A stretch of DNA of 64,000 nt from Herbidospora mongoliensis (GTDB taxonomy: Bacteria > Actinomycetota > Actinomycetes > Streptosporangiales > Streptosporangiaceae), in contig NZ_BBXD01000019.1 of NCBI RefSeq assembly GCF_001570545.1, forward strand, positions 248,001-312,000, in the 5' to 3' direction. The notes under the pieces are model-generated. The model ran no database searches. It was given only the letters and a program-made list of their open reading frames with translations, and was not told the DNA's origin. Made by a program: the position numbers and the translations under genes. This document shows, one piece after another, positions 8,921 to 17,528 of this stretch (positions are counted from its first letter, which is position 1; each line of letters starts with the position of its first letter).

Positions 8921-9807
8921 AGGACTTCCGCATACGTCTGCGCTATCTGGATGAGGTGATCTCCTTGCTGTTCCCGCCGTCCACCACCTCCACTGCCCGG
9001 ACCCTGCTGCCGAGCCGACTCGTTCCCCGGCGGCTGGTGCCCCGCGCGCCCTGGCATGTCGGCGGGCGGGTGCTGGTGCCCGACGGGCCCGACACGATCG
9101 AAACGCACCTCGGCGACGTGCTCGGCCGCCGGTTGCAGGCGACGCTGCACGTCCGCCCGGCCCGCCGGGCGAACAGGAAACCCATCCTGGAGTTGTACGG
9201 CGACACCGGCCTCCTGGCCTTCGTGAAGATCGGCGACAAGCAGCACACGAAAGACCTGATCCGCCACGAGACCGACACGCTGCGCGCCGTCGCCCGTCAC
9301 TCGTTCGACGTCGTCATGGCGCCCAAGGTCATGCACCACGGAGTGTGGCGCGGCCTGGACATCCTCGTCCTGACCCCCCTCCCCGTCACCAAGGGCAAGC
9401 CCTCCGCCGACCTGCTCGCCGAGGCCGCCAAGGAGATCGCCGGGCTCGGCAAGGGCGCCTGGCACGGCGACTTCTCGCCGTGGAACGTCGCCCCGATGGG
9501 CGACCGCCTGCTGGTCTGGGACTGGGAGCGGTTCGGCACCGGCGTGCCGCTCGGCTTCGACACGCTGCACTACTTCTTCCAGACCGCGCTGCGGCGGATG
9601 CGCCCGGTGTCGGCGGCGAAGGCATGCGTCGCCCAGTCGGGACGCCTGCTCGAACCCTTCGGGATCACCTACGAAGACGCCCGCGTGACCGCCGCCGGCT
9701 ACCTGATGACCCTGGCCGAGCGTCACCGCGCCAGTGGCCACGAGCCGCTGGGCTCCCCCTCGAAGTGGCTCAACCCTGCCGTCGACGGGCTGGAATCCCT
9801 GACGTGA
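8917..9807 (+). CDS. Aminoglycoside-phosphotransferase-fold kinase of unknown substrate in the polysaccharide operon
   Basis: The 296-residue protein shows the APH/choline-kinase catalytic signature WHGDFSPWNVAPMGDRLLVW (catalytic Asp in HGD, Asn seven residues after the His) and a following DWER acidic motif. An upstream LLAFVKIGDKQHTKDLIRHE could hold the nucleotide-binding Lys and Glu. GTG 8917 gives a 4-bp GTGA overlap with the Wzy-like gene; an in-frame GTG at 8902 is an alternative. The position between polymerase and sulfotransferase suggests it phosphorylates a sugar, lipid or glycan intermediate. That is inference. Confidence 0.7.
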   Translation: MKDFRIRLRYLDEVISLLFPPSTTSTARTLLPSRLVPRRLVPRAPWHVGGRVLVPDGPDTIETHLGDVLGRRLQATLHVRPARRANRKPILELYGDTGLLAFVKIGDKQHTKDLIRHETDTLRAVARHSFDVVMAPKVMHHGVWRGLDILVLTPLPVTKGKPSADLLAEAAKEIAGLGKGAWHGDFSPWNVAPMGDRLLVWDWERFGTGVPLGFDTLHYFFQTALRRMRPVSAAKACVAQSGRLLEPFGITYEDARVTAAGYLMTLAERHRASGHEPLGSPSKWLNPAVDGLESLT

Positions 9808-10625
9808 ACGCCCTGAAGACGACCGCCCACGCCGTGTCGATCACGGCGGGGCGGCTGACGGGAAGCGCCCGGATGCTCCCGTCATTCCTCATCGTCGGCG
9901 CGCAGCGGTGCGGGACGACCTCCCTCTACCGGGCGCTGTCGCAGCATCCCCTCGTCGCCAAGCCGGTGTTGCGGAAGGGCGTGCACTACTTCGACATGGC
10001 CTACGGGCGGGGTATGGGCTGGTATCGGGCCCACTTCCCGCTGCGACGGGCGGGGATGCTGGCGTTCGAGTCGGCCCCCTACTACCTGTTCCACCCGCTG
10101 GCCGGGCCGCGGATCGCGTGGGACCTGCCGGAAGTGAAGCTCATCGTGCTGGTCCGGGATCCAGTGGAACGTGCCATTTCCGCGCATGCGCACGAATTGG
10201 CGCGCGGTTTCGACTCGGAGCCGTCGTTCGCCCGAGCCGTCGAACTGGAACCCGAACGCCTGGCCGGAGAGACCGCCCGCCTCTGCGCGGCCCCGCTGTC
10301 GGCAAGCCACGCCCACCGGCACCACGCCTATCTGTCTCGCGGACGCTACGCCGAACAACTCGCCCGCCTCGAACCGCTGATCGCCAGAGACCGCATCAAG
10401 GTCATCGACAGCGGCCGCTTCTTCACCGACCCCCTGCCCGTCTACGCCGACCTGCTCGACTTCCTCGGCCTCCCCCCGGCGGCCGACCCCGTCTTCGAGC
10501 GCCACAACTCACGGACCCACTCGCCGATAGCGCCCGGCCTGCGCGCCCGGTTGTCGAACCACTTCCTGCCGTGGGACGCACTGCTGCTCCCCTGGCTCGA
10601 CGCGACCCCTTCATGGCGCGTCTGA
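9804..10625 (+). CDS. Sulfotransferase 1 (PAPS-dependent, Stf/heparan type)
   Basis: The 273-residue protein begins with the PAPS 5'-phosphosulfate loop FLIVGAQRCGTTSLYRALSQ and has the 3'-phosphate motif VKLIVLVRDPVERAISAH about 90 residues later. These are the two signatures of cytosolic-fold sulfotransferases. A C-terminal YADLLDFLGLPP segment is typical of the bacterial family. GTG 9804 overlaps the previous stop by GTGA. The acceptor is unknown, but the neighbours (Wzx, Wzy, Wzz) point to a glycan. It is one of three unrelated-looking sulfotransferases in the locus. Confidence 0.88.
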   Translation: MNALKTTAHAVSITAGRLTGSARMLPSFLIVGAQRCGTTSLYRALSQHPLVAKPVLRKGVHYFDMAYGRGMGWYRAHFPLRRAGMLAFESAPYYLFHPLAGPRIAWDLPEVKLIVLVRDPVERAISAHAHELARGFDSEPSFARAVELEPERLAGETARLCAAPLSASHAHRHHAYLSRGRYAEQLARLEPLIARDRIKVIDSGRFFTDPLPVYADLLDFLGLPPAADPVFERHNSRTHSPIAPGLRARLSNHFLPWDALLLPWLDATPSWRV

Positions 10626-11773
10626 GGTCGGTGGCGGGACTGGCGGGAGCCGGAACCAACGCGGTCGCCCAGTTCGCCATCACCCTGCTCATCACCCGGA
10701 CCCTGCCTCCGACCGAGGCGGGCGCGTTCTTCACCACGACGGCACTGGGGTTGATGCTGGCCGGGGTGTTACGGCTGGATACGGGCAACGGGCTCATCTA
10801 CTTCCGGGCACGAGACGTACCGTCCCGAGGTCGGTCGCTTCTCGCGGTGGCACTGGTCCCGGTGGTGGCAGGAGCGTTGGGCACTGCCGCGATCCTTTCC
10901 GGCACCGAACCCGCACTCGCCATCGTGCTGCCCTTCATCGTGGTCGCCGATGTGCTGGTCGCCGCCACCAGGGGAACCGGGGCGATGCGGGAAACGCTGC
11001 TGCTCAGCGGGCTGGTGCAGCCCGTCGCCCAACTCCTTCTCGTGGGTGGTGCGCTGGCCGCAGGCCTCTCCGCACCTTGGCTCATCGCCGCGTGGGGCGT
11101 TCCGGCCGTCCCTGTGGTCGTCATCGCCGCTTTGAGACTGCGGGAGGTCGAGACGCGGACATCGTGGCGGGAGTTCTGGGTCTACACCGGGCCCCGGTCG
11201 CTGGCCGCCGCGCTCCAGGCCGTCTTCCAGCGGCTCGACGTCGTCATCGTCGCGCTCCTCGCCGGGCCCGCCGAGGCCGCGTTCTACGTCGCCGCCACAC
11301 GCTTCAAAGTCGTCGGCCAGCTCATCGGTCAGGGGCTGGCGCAGGGCGTACAGGCAGAGCTGGTGAAGAAGTTCGCCGACGGAGAGCCGGCGGCGGCGCG
11401 TGCCCTGCATCGGCGGGCGGCGCGCACCCAAATGGCGCTGACCTGGCCTTTCTGGGTTCTGTACGCCATCTTCGCGCCCCAGATCCTGCAGGTCTTCGGC
11501 GATGGATACACCCACGCCGCCGACGTGGCGGTCGTGCTGGCGATCACGATGATGGTCGCCTCCGCCTGCGGGATGGCCGATGTGGTCATGATCGCTTCGG
11601 GCCGGACCAGGGCCAGTCTGGGGAACATCGTCGCCGCGCTGGCGACCACCGTCGTGCTCGATCTGCTGCTCGTCCCGGCCTACGGCGCGTTCGGCGCGGC
11701 GCTCGGCTGGGCGGGAGGGGTGCTCGTGAAGAACCTGCTGCCGCTCACCCAGCTCGCCAGGGCGACCGCATGA
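10613..11773 (+). CDS. Wzx-like polysaccharide flippase (MOP superfamily)
   Basis: The 386-residue protein has about 10-12 membrane segments. The opening LAGAGTNAVAQFAITLLITRTLPPTEAG matches helix 1 of Wzx/RfbX flippases, and the domain restart near residue 190 (YTGPRSLAAALQAVFQRLD) is the expected pseudo-repeat. It would flip undecaprenyl-linked repeat units across the membrane. ATG 10613 overlaps the end of sulfotransferase 1 by 13 bp. The longer open frame upstream is a shadow of the sulfotransferase. The protein is slightly shorter than most Wzx proteins. Confidence 0.85.
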   Translation: MARLRSVAGLAGAGTNAVAQFAITLLITRTLPPTEAGAFFTTTALGLMLAGVLRLDTGNGLIYFRARDVPSRGRSLLAVALVPVVAGALGTAAILSGTEPALAIVLPFIVVADVLVAATRGTGAMRETLLLSGLVQPVAQLLLVGGALAAGLSAPWLIAAWGVPAVPVVVIAALRLREVETRTSWREFWVYTGPRSLAAALQAVFQRLDVVIVALLAGPAEAAFYVAATRFKVVGQLIGQGLAQGVQAELVKKFADGEPAAARALHRRAARTQMALTWPFWVLYAIFAPQILQVFGDGYTHAADVAVVLAITMMVASACGMADVVMIASGRTRASLGNIVAALATTVVLDLLLVPAYGAFGAALGWAGGVLVKNLLPLTQLARATA

Positions 11774-12624
11774 TCCTCGTCACCGGCCTCCCCCGCAGCG
11801 GCACGTCATGGGCCGGCCGCATGCTCTGCGCCTCCGGGAAGCTCGTGTACGTCAACGAGCCCCTCAACCCCGAACGCCCCTACCGCGGAGTGCTGAACGC
11901 GCAGGTTGCACACCGTTTCCAGTACATCTGCCGGGACAACGAGCAAGCCTGGCTGAAGCCGTTCCAGGACACGCTGGGGCTGAGGTTCCGCTGGCACGCC
12001 GAACTCCCCTGGCCGCCGTCCCCCGCCCGATTCCTGAAATATGCGACATCGTTCGCGCACGGCCGTCTGACCGGACGCCAGGCCCTCCTCGACGACCCGT
12101 TCGCCCTCTGGTCCGCCGAGTGGTTCGCCGACCGCCTCGACTGCCGCGTCGTCATCCTCACCCGCGACCCGATCACCTTCGTCGGCAGCTGGGAACACCT
12201 CGGCTGGACCGCCGACCCCCGCGACCTGCTGGCCCAGCCGCTTCTGCTCAGAGACCACCCGCACCTGTCGAAGCTGTCGCAGGCCGGAGGCCGGTTGGAA
12301 AGAGTGGCCGCCCTCTGGAAGGCCGCCCACGACTCGGTCCTGCGGATGCGCCACCCCAACATCCGCGTGGTCGGCTACGAGTCACTGGCGACCGATCCAC
12401 ACTTCGGTTTCCGCGATCTGTACGAATGGTGCGGCATCCCCTGGACCGACCAGTCGGCCGCCACGATCACGAGATCCTGCACCGGAACCACGCGGGAGCG
12501 AGGCTTCACCTGGCAAGGCGCTTCGAAGACCGCGTTCCGGCCCACCGACAGCAGAGCGGCGGCGGCCAGGTCGCGCCTGTCCGCCGCCGACGCCGCGAGG
12601 ATCAGCGCCCTGCTAAGTGAATAG
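11770..12624 (+). CDS. Sulfotransferase 2
   Basis: The 284-residue protein starts immediately with the PAPS-binding loop MILVTGLPRSGTSWAGRM and has a 3'-phosphate motif CRVVILTRDPITFVGSW about 120 residues in. The middle is rich in Trp and Arg and does not resemble sulfotransferase 1. The start overlaps the flippase stop by ATGA, which makes it the last gene of the operon that begins at 6433. The 3' end converges on the WecG-type gene with a 12-bp overlap. The acceptor is unknown. Confidence 0.85.
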   Translation: MILVTGLPRSGTSWAGRMLCASGKLVYVNEPLNPERPYRGVLNAQVAHRFQYICRDNEQAWLKPFQDTLGLRFRWHAELPWPPSPARFLKYATSFAHGRLTGRQALLDDPFALWSAEWFADRLDCRVVILTRDPITFVGSWEHLGWTADPRDLLAQPLLLRDHPHLSKLSQAGGRLERVAALWKAAHDSVLRMRHPNIRVVGYESLATDPHFGFRDLYEWCGIPWTDQSAATITRSCTGTTRERGFTWQGASKTAFRPTDSRAAAARSRLSAADAARISALLSE

Positions 12625-13401
12625 CCGCCGGACCGCGCACACGGTCAGCAGCCGCACCGCGAACGGCAGATCGTCGATCAGATAGCGCCGGGCCAGCCGG
12701 GACGGCTCGCTGAGCAGCCGGAACAGCCACTCCAGCCCCCGATCGCGCATCCACACCGGCGCCCGCACCACGGCGCCCCCGGCGAACGCGATCGCCGACC
12801 CGCACCCGACGAACCAGGTCTCGGGCAGTTCCCCCCGCAGCCGCTCGATGAGCAGATCCTGCTTGGGAAAACCCAGCCCGACGAACACCAGCAGCGGACG
12901 TGCCGAGGTCAGCGCGTCGCGCATGGCCGCGAACTGCTCGGCGTCGTCCTCGAACCCCCACGGCGGCGCGTCGACCCCGGCGATCGACAGCCCGGGATAC
13001 CGCTCGCACAGCGCCCGGGCGGCCCGATCACCGACACCGGGCGGCCCGCCCAGCAGGTAGATCGGCACCCGGTAGAAAGCGGCCGCCTCGGAGAGCGACC
13101 AGATCAGATCGGCCCCGGTGATCCGGGCCGGCACCGGTTTCCCCAGCAGCCTGGTCGCCCACACCAGCGGCATCCCGTCGGCGACGGCGATGGTGGCCCG
13201 GAGCACCAGGGCGCGCAGCGCGGGATCCCGCGCGCACGCGCGGCAGATGTCCACGTTGGGCGTCACCAGATGCCCGCCGGACCCACGCCGGATCGCCCCG
13301 ATCACCCGGTCGACGACCTCGATCTCGGTCAGCCGGTCGATGAAGACCCCGCCCACGGAAACCCGCCGCCTCTTGGGCGGCGCGACGATGCGCGTGCGCA
13401 T
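12613..13401 (-). CDS. WecG/TagA/CpsF-family glycosyltransferase
   Basis: The 262-residue protein has the family core HLVTPNVDICRACARDP, the AVADGMPLVWATRLLG motif with its catalytic-region Asp, RITGADLIWSL, and a C-terminal FVGLGFPKQDLLIERLRG block. Members transfer an N-acetylmannosamine-type or uronic sugar to a lipid-linked acceptor in the second step of teichoic-acid linker, ECA or capsule synthesis. Its start touches the stop of the GT2 gene (TGATG), so the two are translationally coupled. The sugar cannot be told from the sequence. Confidence 0.88.
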   Translation of the reverse strand: MRTRIVAPPKRRRVSVGGVFIDRLTEIEVVDRVIGAIRRGSGGHLVTPNVDICRACARDPALRALVLRATIAVADGMPLVWATRLLGKPVPARITGADLIWSLSEAAAFYRVPIYLLGGPPGVGDRAARALCERYPGLSIAGVDAPPWGFEDDAEQFAAMRDALTSARPLLVFVGLGFPKQDLLIERLRGELPETWFVGCGSAIAFAGGAVVRAPVWMRDRGLEWLFRLLSEPSRLARRYLIDDLPFAVRLLTVCAVRRLFT

Positions 13402-14264
13402 CAGATTCCGTGGCCGCGGGTATGCAGCGCGCTCAGCACGGCCGGAGCCGAGATCAGCCCGGCCGCCACGACCAGCGCCAACGCCGCCCGGGGCTCCCGG
13501 TGCCGTGAATGGAAGGCGAGGGCGGCGAACCGCCGCGCCTCCTTCCGCCGCCCGAGGGCGGCATGGTGGAACGCCAGCTGACCATAGATCCGGGCGGCCC
13601 CGCGGGCGTCGTCGGCGATCTCGGGATGCCGGGCCAGCATCCACTCCAGGCCGCTGATCCGGTCGGCCCAGCGGGTCGCGTAGTGAGACCCGCCCCACCG
13701 CACGCGGACGAGCGGCCGGTCGACATGCGCGATCGGCCGGCGTTTGGCCGCCCGCAGCGCCAGGTCCCAGTCTTCGTTCTGGCCGCCGGGCGCGCTCTCG
13801 TCGACCCAGAGCGCGCCTTTCCTGAACAGGTACGTCGACGAATGCACCATCACCATCCGCGAGCGCGTCAGATCGGCCGCCGTGATCTCCGTGGCACCGG
13901 CCAGCCGGGTCACCCGGCGCGAGCCGTATTCGACCTCGATCCCGCAGCTCGCGAACTCGGCCCCGGTCTTCTCCAGCAGGTCGACCTGGCTGGAGAGCTT
14001 CCCCGGCAACCACACGTCGTCGTCGTCGCAGAAGGCCACCAGGTCGGTGTCGAGCGCCGCGATCCCGGTGTTGCGGGCTCCCGGCAGGCCCGGACTCAGG
14101 CAGTTGGGCACTACTTTCACCCGGGGGTCGTCGACGGAATCTAAGGGCGCTCCATCGACGACGACAACGACGGCGGCCGGGCTTTGCGCCAGCACACCGT
14201 CGATCGTCGCGCGCAAGGGACGGTCACCACGGGTGGGGATGACGACGCCGATGGTCGAGGACAT
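13401..14264 (-). CDS. Family 2 glycosyltransferase (GT-A fold)
   Basis: The 287-residue protein starts with the GT2 nucleotide-sugar fold IGVVIPTRGDRPLRATI. It has the PGLPGARNTGIAALDTD segment and the metal-binding DDDD run (VAFCDDDDVWLPGK, about residues 78-81), then a late GGQNEDWDLALRA acceptor/base motif with ED. It ends in a weakly hydrophobic tail (ALVVAAGLISAPAVL) that could touch the membrane. It lies 21 bp downstream of sulfotransferase 3 and overlaps the WecG-type gene. It adds one sugar of the repeat unit; which one is unknown. Confidence 0.88.
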   Translation of the reverse strand: MSSTIGVVIPTRGDRPLRATIDGVLAQSPAAVVVVVDGAPLDSVDDPRVKVVPNCLSPGLPGARNTGIAALDTDLVAFCDDDDVWLPGKLSSQVDLLEKTGAEFASCGIEVEYGSRRVTRLAGATEITAADLTRSRMVMVHSSTYLFRKGALWVDESAPGGQNEDWDLALRAAKRRPIAHVDRPLVRVRWGGSHYATRWADRISGLEWMLARHPEIADDARGAARIYGQLAFHHAALGRRKEARRFAALAFHSRHREPRAALALVVAAGLISAPAVLSALHTRGHGI

Positions 14265-14285
14265 CCTTGGCCTCCGATCGGTAGG

Positions 14286-15197
14286 TCAGTAATTGAGGCG
14301 GTAGCCGTACCAGAGAAGAAGGGGGAGAGTGAGCGCGGTGACCGCCCAGCGGTGGGGGAAGGGCAGGTCAGGGCGCCGGTCACGGAAGCGCACGCGGCCC
14401 ACGTGGAAACGCATCGGGTTGCCGGACACGGTGTGGGCGACGCCGAGCCGGGCGGTGCGGCCGGTGATGAAGGCCAGCGCCTCGTGGCTGTCGGGCAGCC
14501 CGAGCTTGCCGGCCAGCGCGCGCAGTGTGTCGGCCGGTTTTTCGACCAGATCCTCGTAGTGGACCCGGACGATGGGCACCCCTTTGCGGCGCAGCACCTC
14601 GTAGGCGAGGTTCTGGACGAACCAGTGGACGGCGGTGCGTGCGGGCGACCACCGCGCCATCGGACGGCCGTCTTCCGGCCGCGCGACCTTGCGCCGCCAC
14701 GACGCCGCCACCGCACGCGGATCGCGCACGACGTGGACGACGGTCAGATCGAGGATGGCCGACAGGCAGTAGGCCAGCGAGGCGTGCTTGCTCGAATCGA
14801 TGACGACCTGACCGCGCACGACCTCGGCCGCCGCCGCGTAGATGCGGTGATACGAGGCGACATACTCGGTGAGCTGCGCTTCACGGCTGATCAGGCCCAG
14901 CACGAAGACCGGGACGCGGCGGGTGCGGTCGACCTTGTGACGCAGTTCGAGCAGCCGGTCGGCCTTGGCCGGACGCCAGCCGCCGAACGCGCGGTCACCG
15001 ACCTCGTGCCAGAAACGGCACTGCGAGAACGGCCGCCCACAACCGCACGGCTCGTTCGCGCGCACCCCCCGGTGCCACAGATGGACGACTTCGCCGAGCG
15101 GCGCGACGCCGGGGAGCTCACCCAGAAGGCGCTCCAGCAGCGTCGTCCCGCTACGCCCCAGCCCTCCAACAAAAATCATCGGCTGAGCGTCAGACAC
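14286..15197 (-). CDS. Sulfotransferase 3, Cys-motif type
   Basis: The 303-residue protein begins with the PAPS loop MIFVGGLGRSGTTLLERLL and has the 3'-phosphate motif VVHVVRDPRAVAASWRRK near residue 155. In between lies a cluster CGCGRPFSQCRFWHEVG that is typical of one branch of bacterial sulfotransferases. It ends in a hydrophobic LTLPLLLWYGY stretch. GTG 15197 is chosen because GGGGG lies 8 nt upstream; the alternative GTG 15203 would leave only 2 nt. It heads the sulfotransferase-GT2-WecG operon. Confidence 0.87.
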   Translation of the reverse strand: MSDAQPMIFVGGLGRSGTTLLERLLGELPGVAPLGEVVHLWHRGVRANEPCGCGRPFSQCRFWHEVGDRAFGGWRPAKADRLLELRHKVDRTRRVPVFVLGLISREAQLTEYVASYHRIYAAAAEVVRGQVVIDSSKHASLAYCLSAILDLTVVHVVRDPRAVAASWRRKVARPEDGRPMARWSPARTAVHWFVQNLAYEVLRRKGVPIVRVHYEDLVEKPADTLRALAGKLGLPDSHEALAFITGRTARLGVAHTVSGNPMRFHVGRVRFRDRRPDLPFPHRWAVTALTLPLLLWYGYRLNY

Positions 15198-15233
15198 GTG
15201 CACGACCCCCGAAGTGAATACGGAACGTGCTGA

Positions 15234-15261
15234 CGCTAGCGCGGAGAGTAACTAAGCGTTC
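15234..15261 (-). promoter_or_regulatory. Putative promoter of the sulfotransferase 3 operon (GAACG-N16-GCTAGCG)
   Basis: On the minus strand GAACG (15261-15257) is followed after 16 bases by GCTAGCG (15240-15234) and then TCAGC, about 35 nt before the start codon. The same pair with an 18-base spacer occurs on the plus strand at 19740-19769. The spacing resembles an ECF-type promoter. Assignment to a sigma factor is inference. Confidence 0.4.
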
Positions 15262-15279
15262 ACCGAACGCTCAAGGATT
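15258..15279 (+). promoter_or_regulatory. PHO-box-like 11-nt repeats upstream of sulfotransferase 3
   Basis: GTTCACCGAAC (15258-15268) carries the actinobacterial PHO-box core GTTCACC and is followed in phase by the weaker unit GCTCAAGGATT (15269-15279). The first unit is also half of a 7-bp inverted repeat with a 3-base spacer (15255-15271). It lies 60-80 bp upstream of sulfotransferase 3 and downstream of cysN. It could be a PhoP site; one strong unit is thin evidence. Confidence 0.4.
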
Positions 15280-15352
15280 TACCCAGCGCGAGACGCGGAC
15301 GGCCGAAGGCCGGTCGTGGCTCGCGCTTTGAATCTGCCTCAAACAACAGGTT

Positions 15353-16597
15353 TTAGAGAATCATGCCCGCACCGACGGTGCTGTTGGTGGCCTCGTCGAT
15401 CAGGATGAACCCTCCGGTGAGCCGGTTGCGGGCGTAGTCGTCGACGAACAGCGGCTGGGTGATGCGCAGCGACACCCGGCCGATCTCGTTGAGCGACAGG
15501 CTCGTCGCGGTCTCGTCGCGGTGGAGGGTGTTGACGTCGAGCCGGTAGTGGAGGTCTTTCACCAGGGCGCGGGCCGTGCGGGTGGTGTGCTTGATGGTCA
15601 GCTTGGTGCGCGGGGCGAGCTTGGCGATGTCGGCCATCCAGCAGACCATCGCCTCGATCTCCTGGGCCACCCGCGGCTGGTTGTTCGGCCGGCAGATCAT
15701 GTCGCCCCGGGAGATGTCGATGTGATCCTCAAGACGCAGGGTCACCGACATCGGCGCGAACGCCTCGGTGACCGGGCCGTCGAAGGTGTCGATCGAGGCG
15801 ATCTTCGTGGTCAGGCCGGAGGGCAGGTGCATGACGTCGTCGCCCGGCTTCAGCACGCCGCCCGCGACCTGACCGGCGTAACCCCGGTAGTCGTGGAACT
15901 CGGTCTTGTGGGGGCGGATGACGTATTGCACGGGGAACCGCACGTCGACCATGTTGCGGTCGGAGGCGATGTGGACGTGCTCCAGGTGGTGGAGCAGCGA
16001 CGGGCCCTGGTACCACGGCATGTTCTCCGAGCGGGAGACCACGTTGTCGCCGTGGAGGGCGGAGATCGGGATGAAGCTCAGGTCGCTCGCGTTCAGCTTG
16101 GACGCGAACTGGGTGAACTCCTCGCGGATCTCCTCGAAGCGCTCCTCGGCGTATTCGACCAGGTCCATCTTGTTGATCGCGACGACCAGGTGCGGCACGC
16201 GCAGCAGCGTCGTCAGGAACGCGTGACGGCGCGACTGCTCCAGCACGCCCTTGCGCGCGTCGATCAGGATGATCGCCAGGTCGGCGGTCGAGGCGCCGGT
16301 CACCATGTTCCGGGTGTACTGGATGTGGCCCGGGGTGTCGGCGATGATGAACTTGCGCTTGGGCGTGGCGAAGTAGCGGTAGGCCACGTCGATCGTGATG
16401 CCCTGCTCACGCTCGGCGCGCAGGCCGTCGGTCAGCAGCGACAGGTCGGTGTATTCGGTGCCCCGGTCGCGGCTGGTGCGCTCGACCGCTTCGAGCTGGT
16501 CTTCGAAGATGGCTTTGGAGTCGAACAGGAGCCGCCCGATCAGGGTCGACTTGCCGTCGTCGACACTGCCCGCCGTCGCGAAACGAAGGATGTCCAT
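15353..16597 (-). CDS. cysN: Sulfate adenylyltransferase large subunit (GTPase)
   Basis: CysN is the GTPase subunit that drives APS formation by CysD. The 414-residue protein shows all G motifs: G1 ATAGSVDDGKST, G3 IADTPGH, and G4 VAINKMD, with the CysN-specific RHAFLTTLLRVPHLVV between them, then elongation-factor-like beta-barrels. No C-terminal APS-kinase fusion is present; that activity is in cysC at 4064. The start codon shares a base with the cysD stop (TAATG). It is the last gene of the glycosylphosphotransferase-cysQ-cysD-cysN operon. Confidence 0.95.
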   Translation of the reverse strand: MDILRFATAGSVDDGKSTLIGRLLFDSKAIFEDQLEAVERTSRDRGTEYTDLSLLTDGLRAEREQGITIDVAYRYFATPKRKFIIADTPGHIQYTRNMVTGASTADLAIILIDARKGVLEQSRRHAFLTTLLRVPHLVVAINKMDLVEYAEERFEEIREEFTQFASKLNASDLSFIPISALHGDNVVSRSENMPWYQGPSLLHHLEHVHIASDRNMVDVRFPVQYVIRPHKTEFHDYRGYAGQVAGGVLKPGDDVMHLPSGLTTKIASIDTFDGPVTEAFAPMSVTLRLEDHIDISRGDMICRPNNQPRVAQEIEAMVCWMADIAKLAPRTKLTIKHTTRTARALVKDLHYRLDVNTLHRDETATSLSLNEIGRVSLRITQPLFVDDYARNRLTGGFILIDEATNSTVGAGMIL

Positions 16598-17511
16598 TAA
16601 AAGTAGCCTTCCTTCTTCCGGTCCTCCATGGCGGCTTCGGAGGCCCGGTCGTCGGCGCGGGTCGCGCCACGCTCGGTGATCCGGGTCGCCGCGATCTCGG
16701 CGATGATCTCGTCGACCGTGGCTGCGGTCGAGGAGACGGCGCCGGTGCAGGTCATGTCGCCGACCGTGCGGTAGCGCACCGTCGACTCGAACAGCGGCTC
16801 GTCGTCACCGCGCACCACCACGTCGCCCTCGGGCAGCAGCATGCCGTCGCGCTCGAACACCCGTCGGGTGTGCGCGAAGTAGATGGACGGGATCTCGATG
16901 CCCTCGCGGCGGATGTAGTCCCACACGTCGAGCTCGGTCCAGTTGGACAGCGGGAAGACCCGGATGTGCTCACCCTTGCGGATCTTCGCGTTGTAGAGGT
17001 TCCACAGCTCGGGCCGCTGGTTCTTCGGGTCCCACTGGCCGAAGTCGTCGCGGAAGGAGAACACCCGCTCCTTGGCGCGGGCCTTCTCCTCGTCGCGCCG
17101 CGCGCCGCCGAACACGGCGTCGAACTCGTTGTCCTCGATCCCGTCGAGCAGCGTGGTGGTCTGGAGCCGGTTGCGCGAGGCGCGCCGCCCGGTCTCCTCG
17201 ACCACCCGCCCGGCGTCGATCGAATCCTGGACGGACGCGACCACCAGCCGCGCCCCCAGCTCGGCCGACCGCCGGTCGCGGAATTCGATCACCTCGGGGA
17301 AGTTGTGCCCCGTGTCGACGTGCATCAGCGGGAACGGTATGGGCGCCGGCCAGAAGGCCTTCTCGGCGATGCGCAGCATGACGATCGAGTCCTTGCCGCC
17401 GGAGAAGAGCAGACAGGGCCGCTCGAACTCGGCCGCGACCTCACGCATGATGTGGATCGCCTCGGCTTCGAGGACGTCGAGCTGCGACGTCGTGTAGTCA
17501 TGCTGCAGCAA
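16597..17511 (-). CDS. cysD: Sulfate adenylyltransferase small subunit
   Basis: The 304-residue ATP-pyrophosphatase-fold enzyme makes APS from ATP and sulfate. It carries the PP-loop CLLFSGGKDSIVMLRI, the HVDTGHNFPEVIEFRD segment, the FGGARRDEEKARAKERVFSF motif and NWTELDVWDYI, which are all classic CysD blocks. It lies 17 bp after cysQ and overlaps cysN by one base. It supplies APS for cysC, and with no reductase genes nearby this fits dedicated PAPS production. Confidence 0.96.
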   Translation of the reverse strand: MLQHDYTTSQLDVLEAEAIHIMREVAAEFERPCLLFSGGKDSIVMLRIAEKAFWPAPIPFPLMHVDTGHNFPEVIEFRDRRSAELGARLVVASVQDSIDAGRVVEETGRRASRNRLQTTTLLDGIEDNEFDAVFGGARRDEEKARAKERVFSFRDDFGQWDPKNQRPELWNLYNAKIRKGEHIRVFPLSNWTELDVWDYIRREGIEIPSIYFAHTRRVFERDGMLLPEGDVVVRGDDEPLFESTVRYRTVGDMTCTGAVSSTAATVDEIIAEIAATRITERGATRADDRASEAAMEDRKKEGYF

Positions 17512-17528
17512 AGCGGTTCCTTATGAAG

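Noticed and set aside
9345-9803. Long N-terminal extension of sulfotransferase 1
   Set aside because: The extension is out of frame with the kinase gene it covers. Sulfotransferase similarity begins right after GTG 9804, which also gives a GTGA overlap.
4064-17511. cysC/cysD/cysN as ordinary cysteine biosynthesis genes
   Set aside because: It cannot be fully excluded, but the absence of cysH/cysI-type genes here and the operon links to cysQ, a glycosylphosphotransferase and sulfotransferases favour PAPS supply for sulfation.
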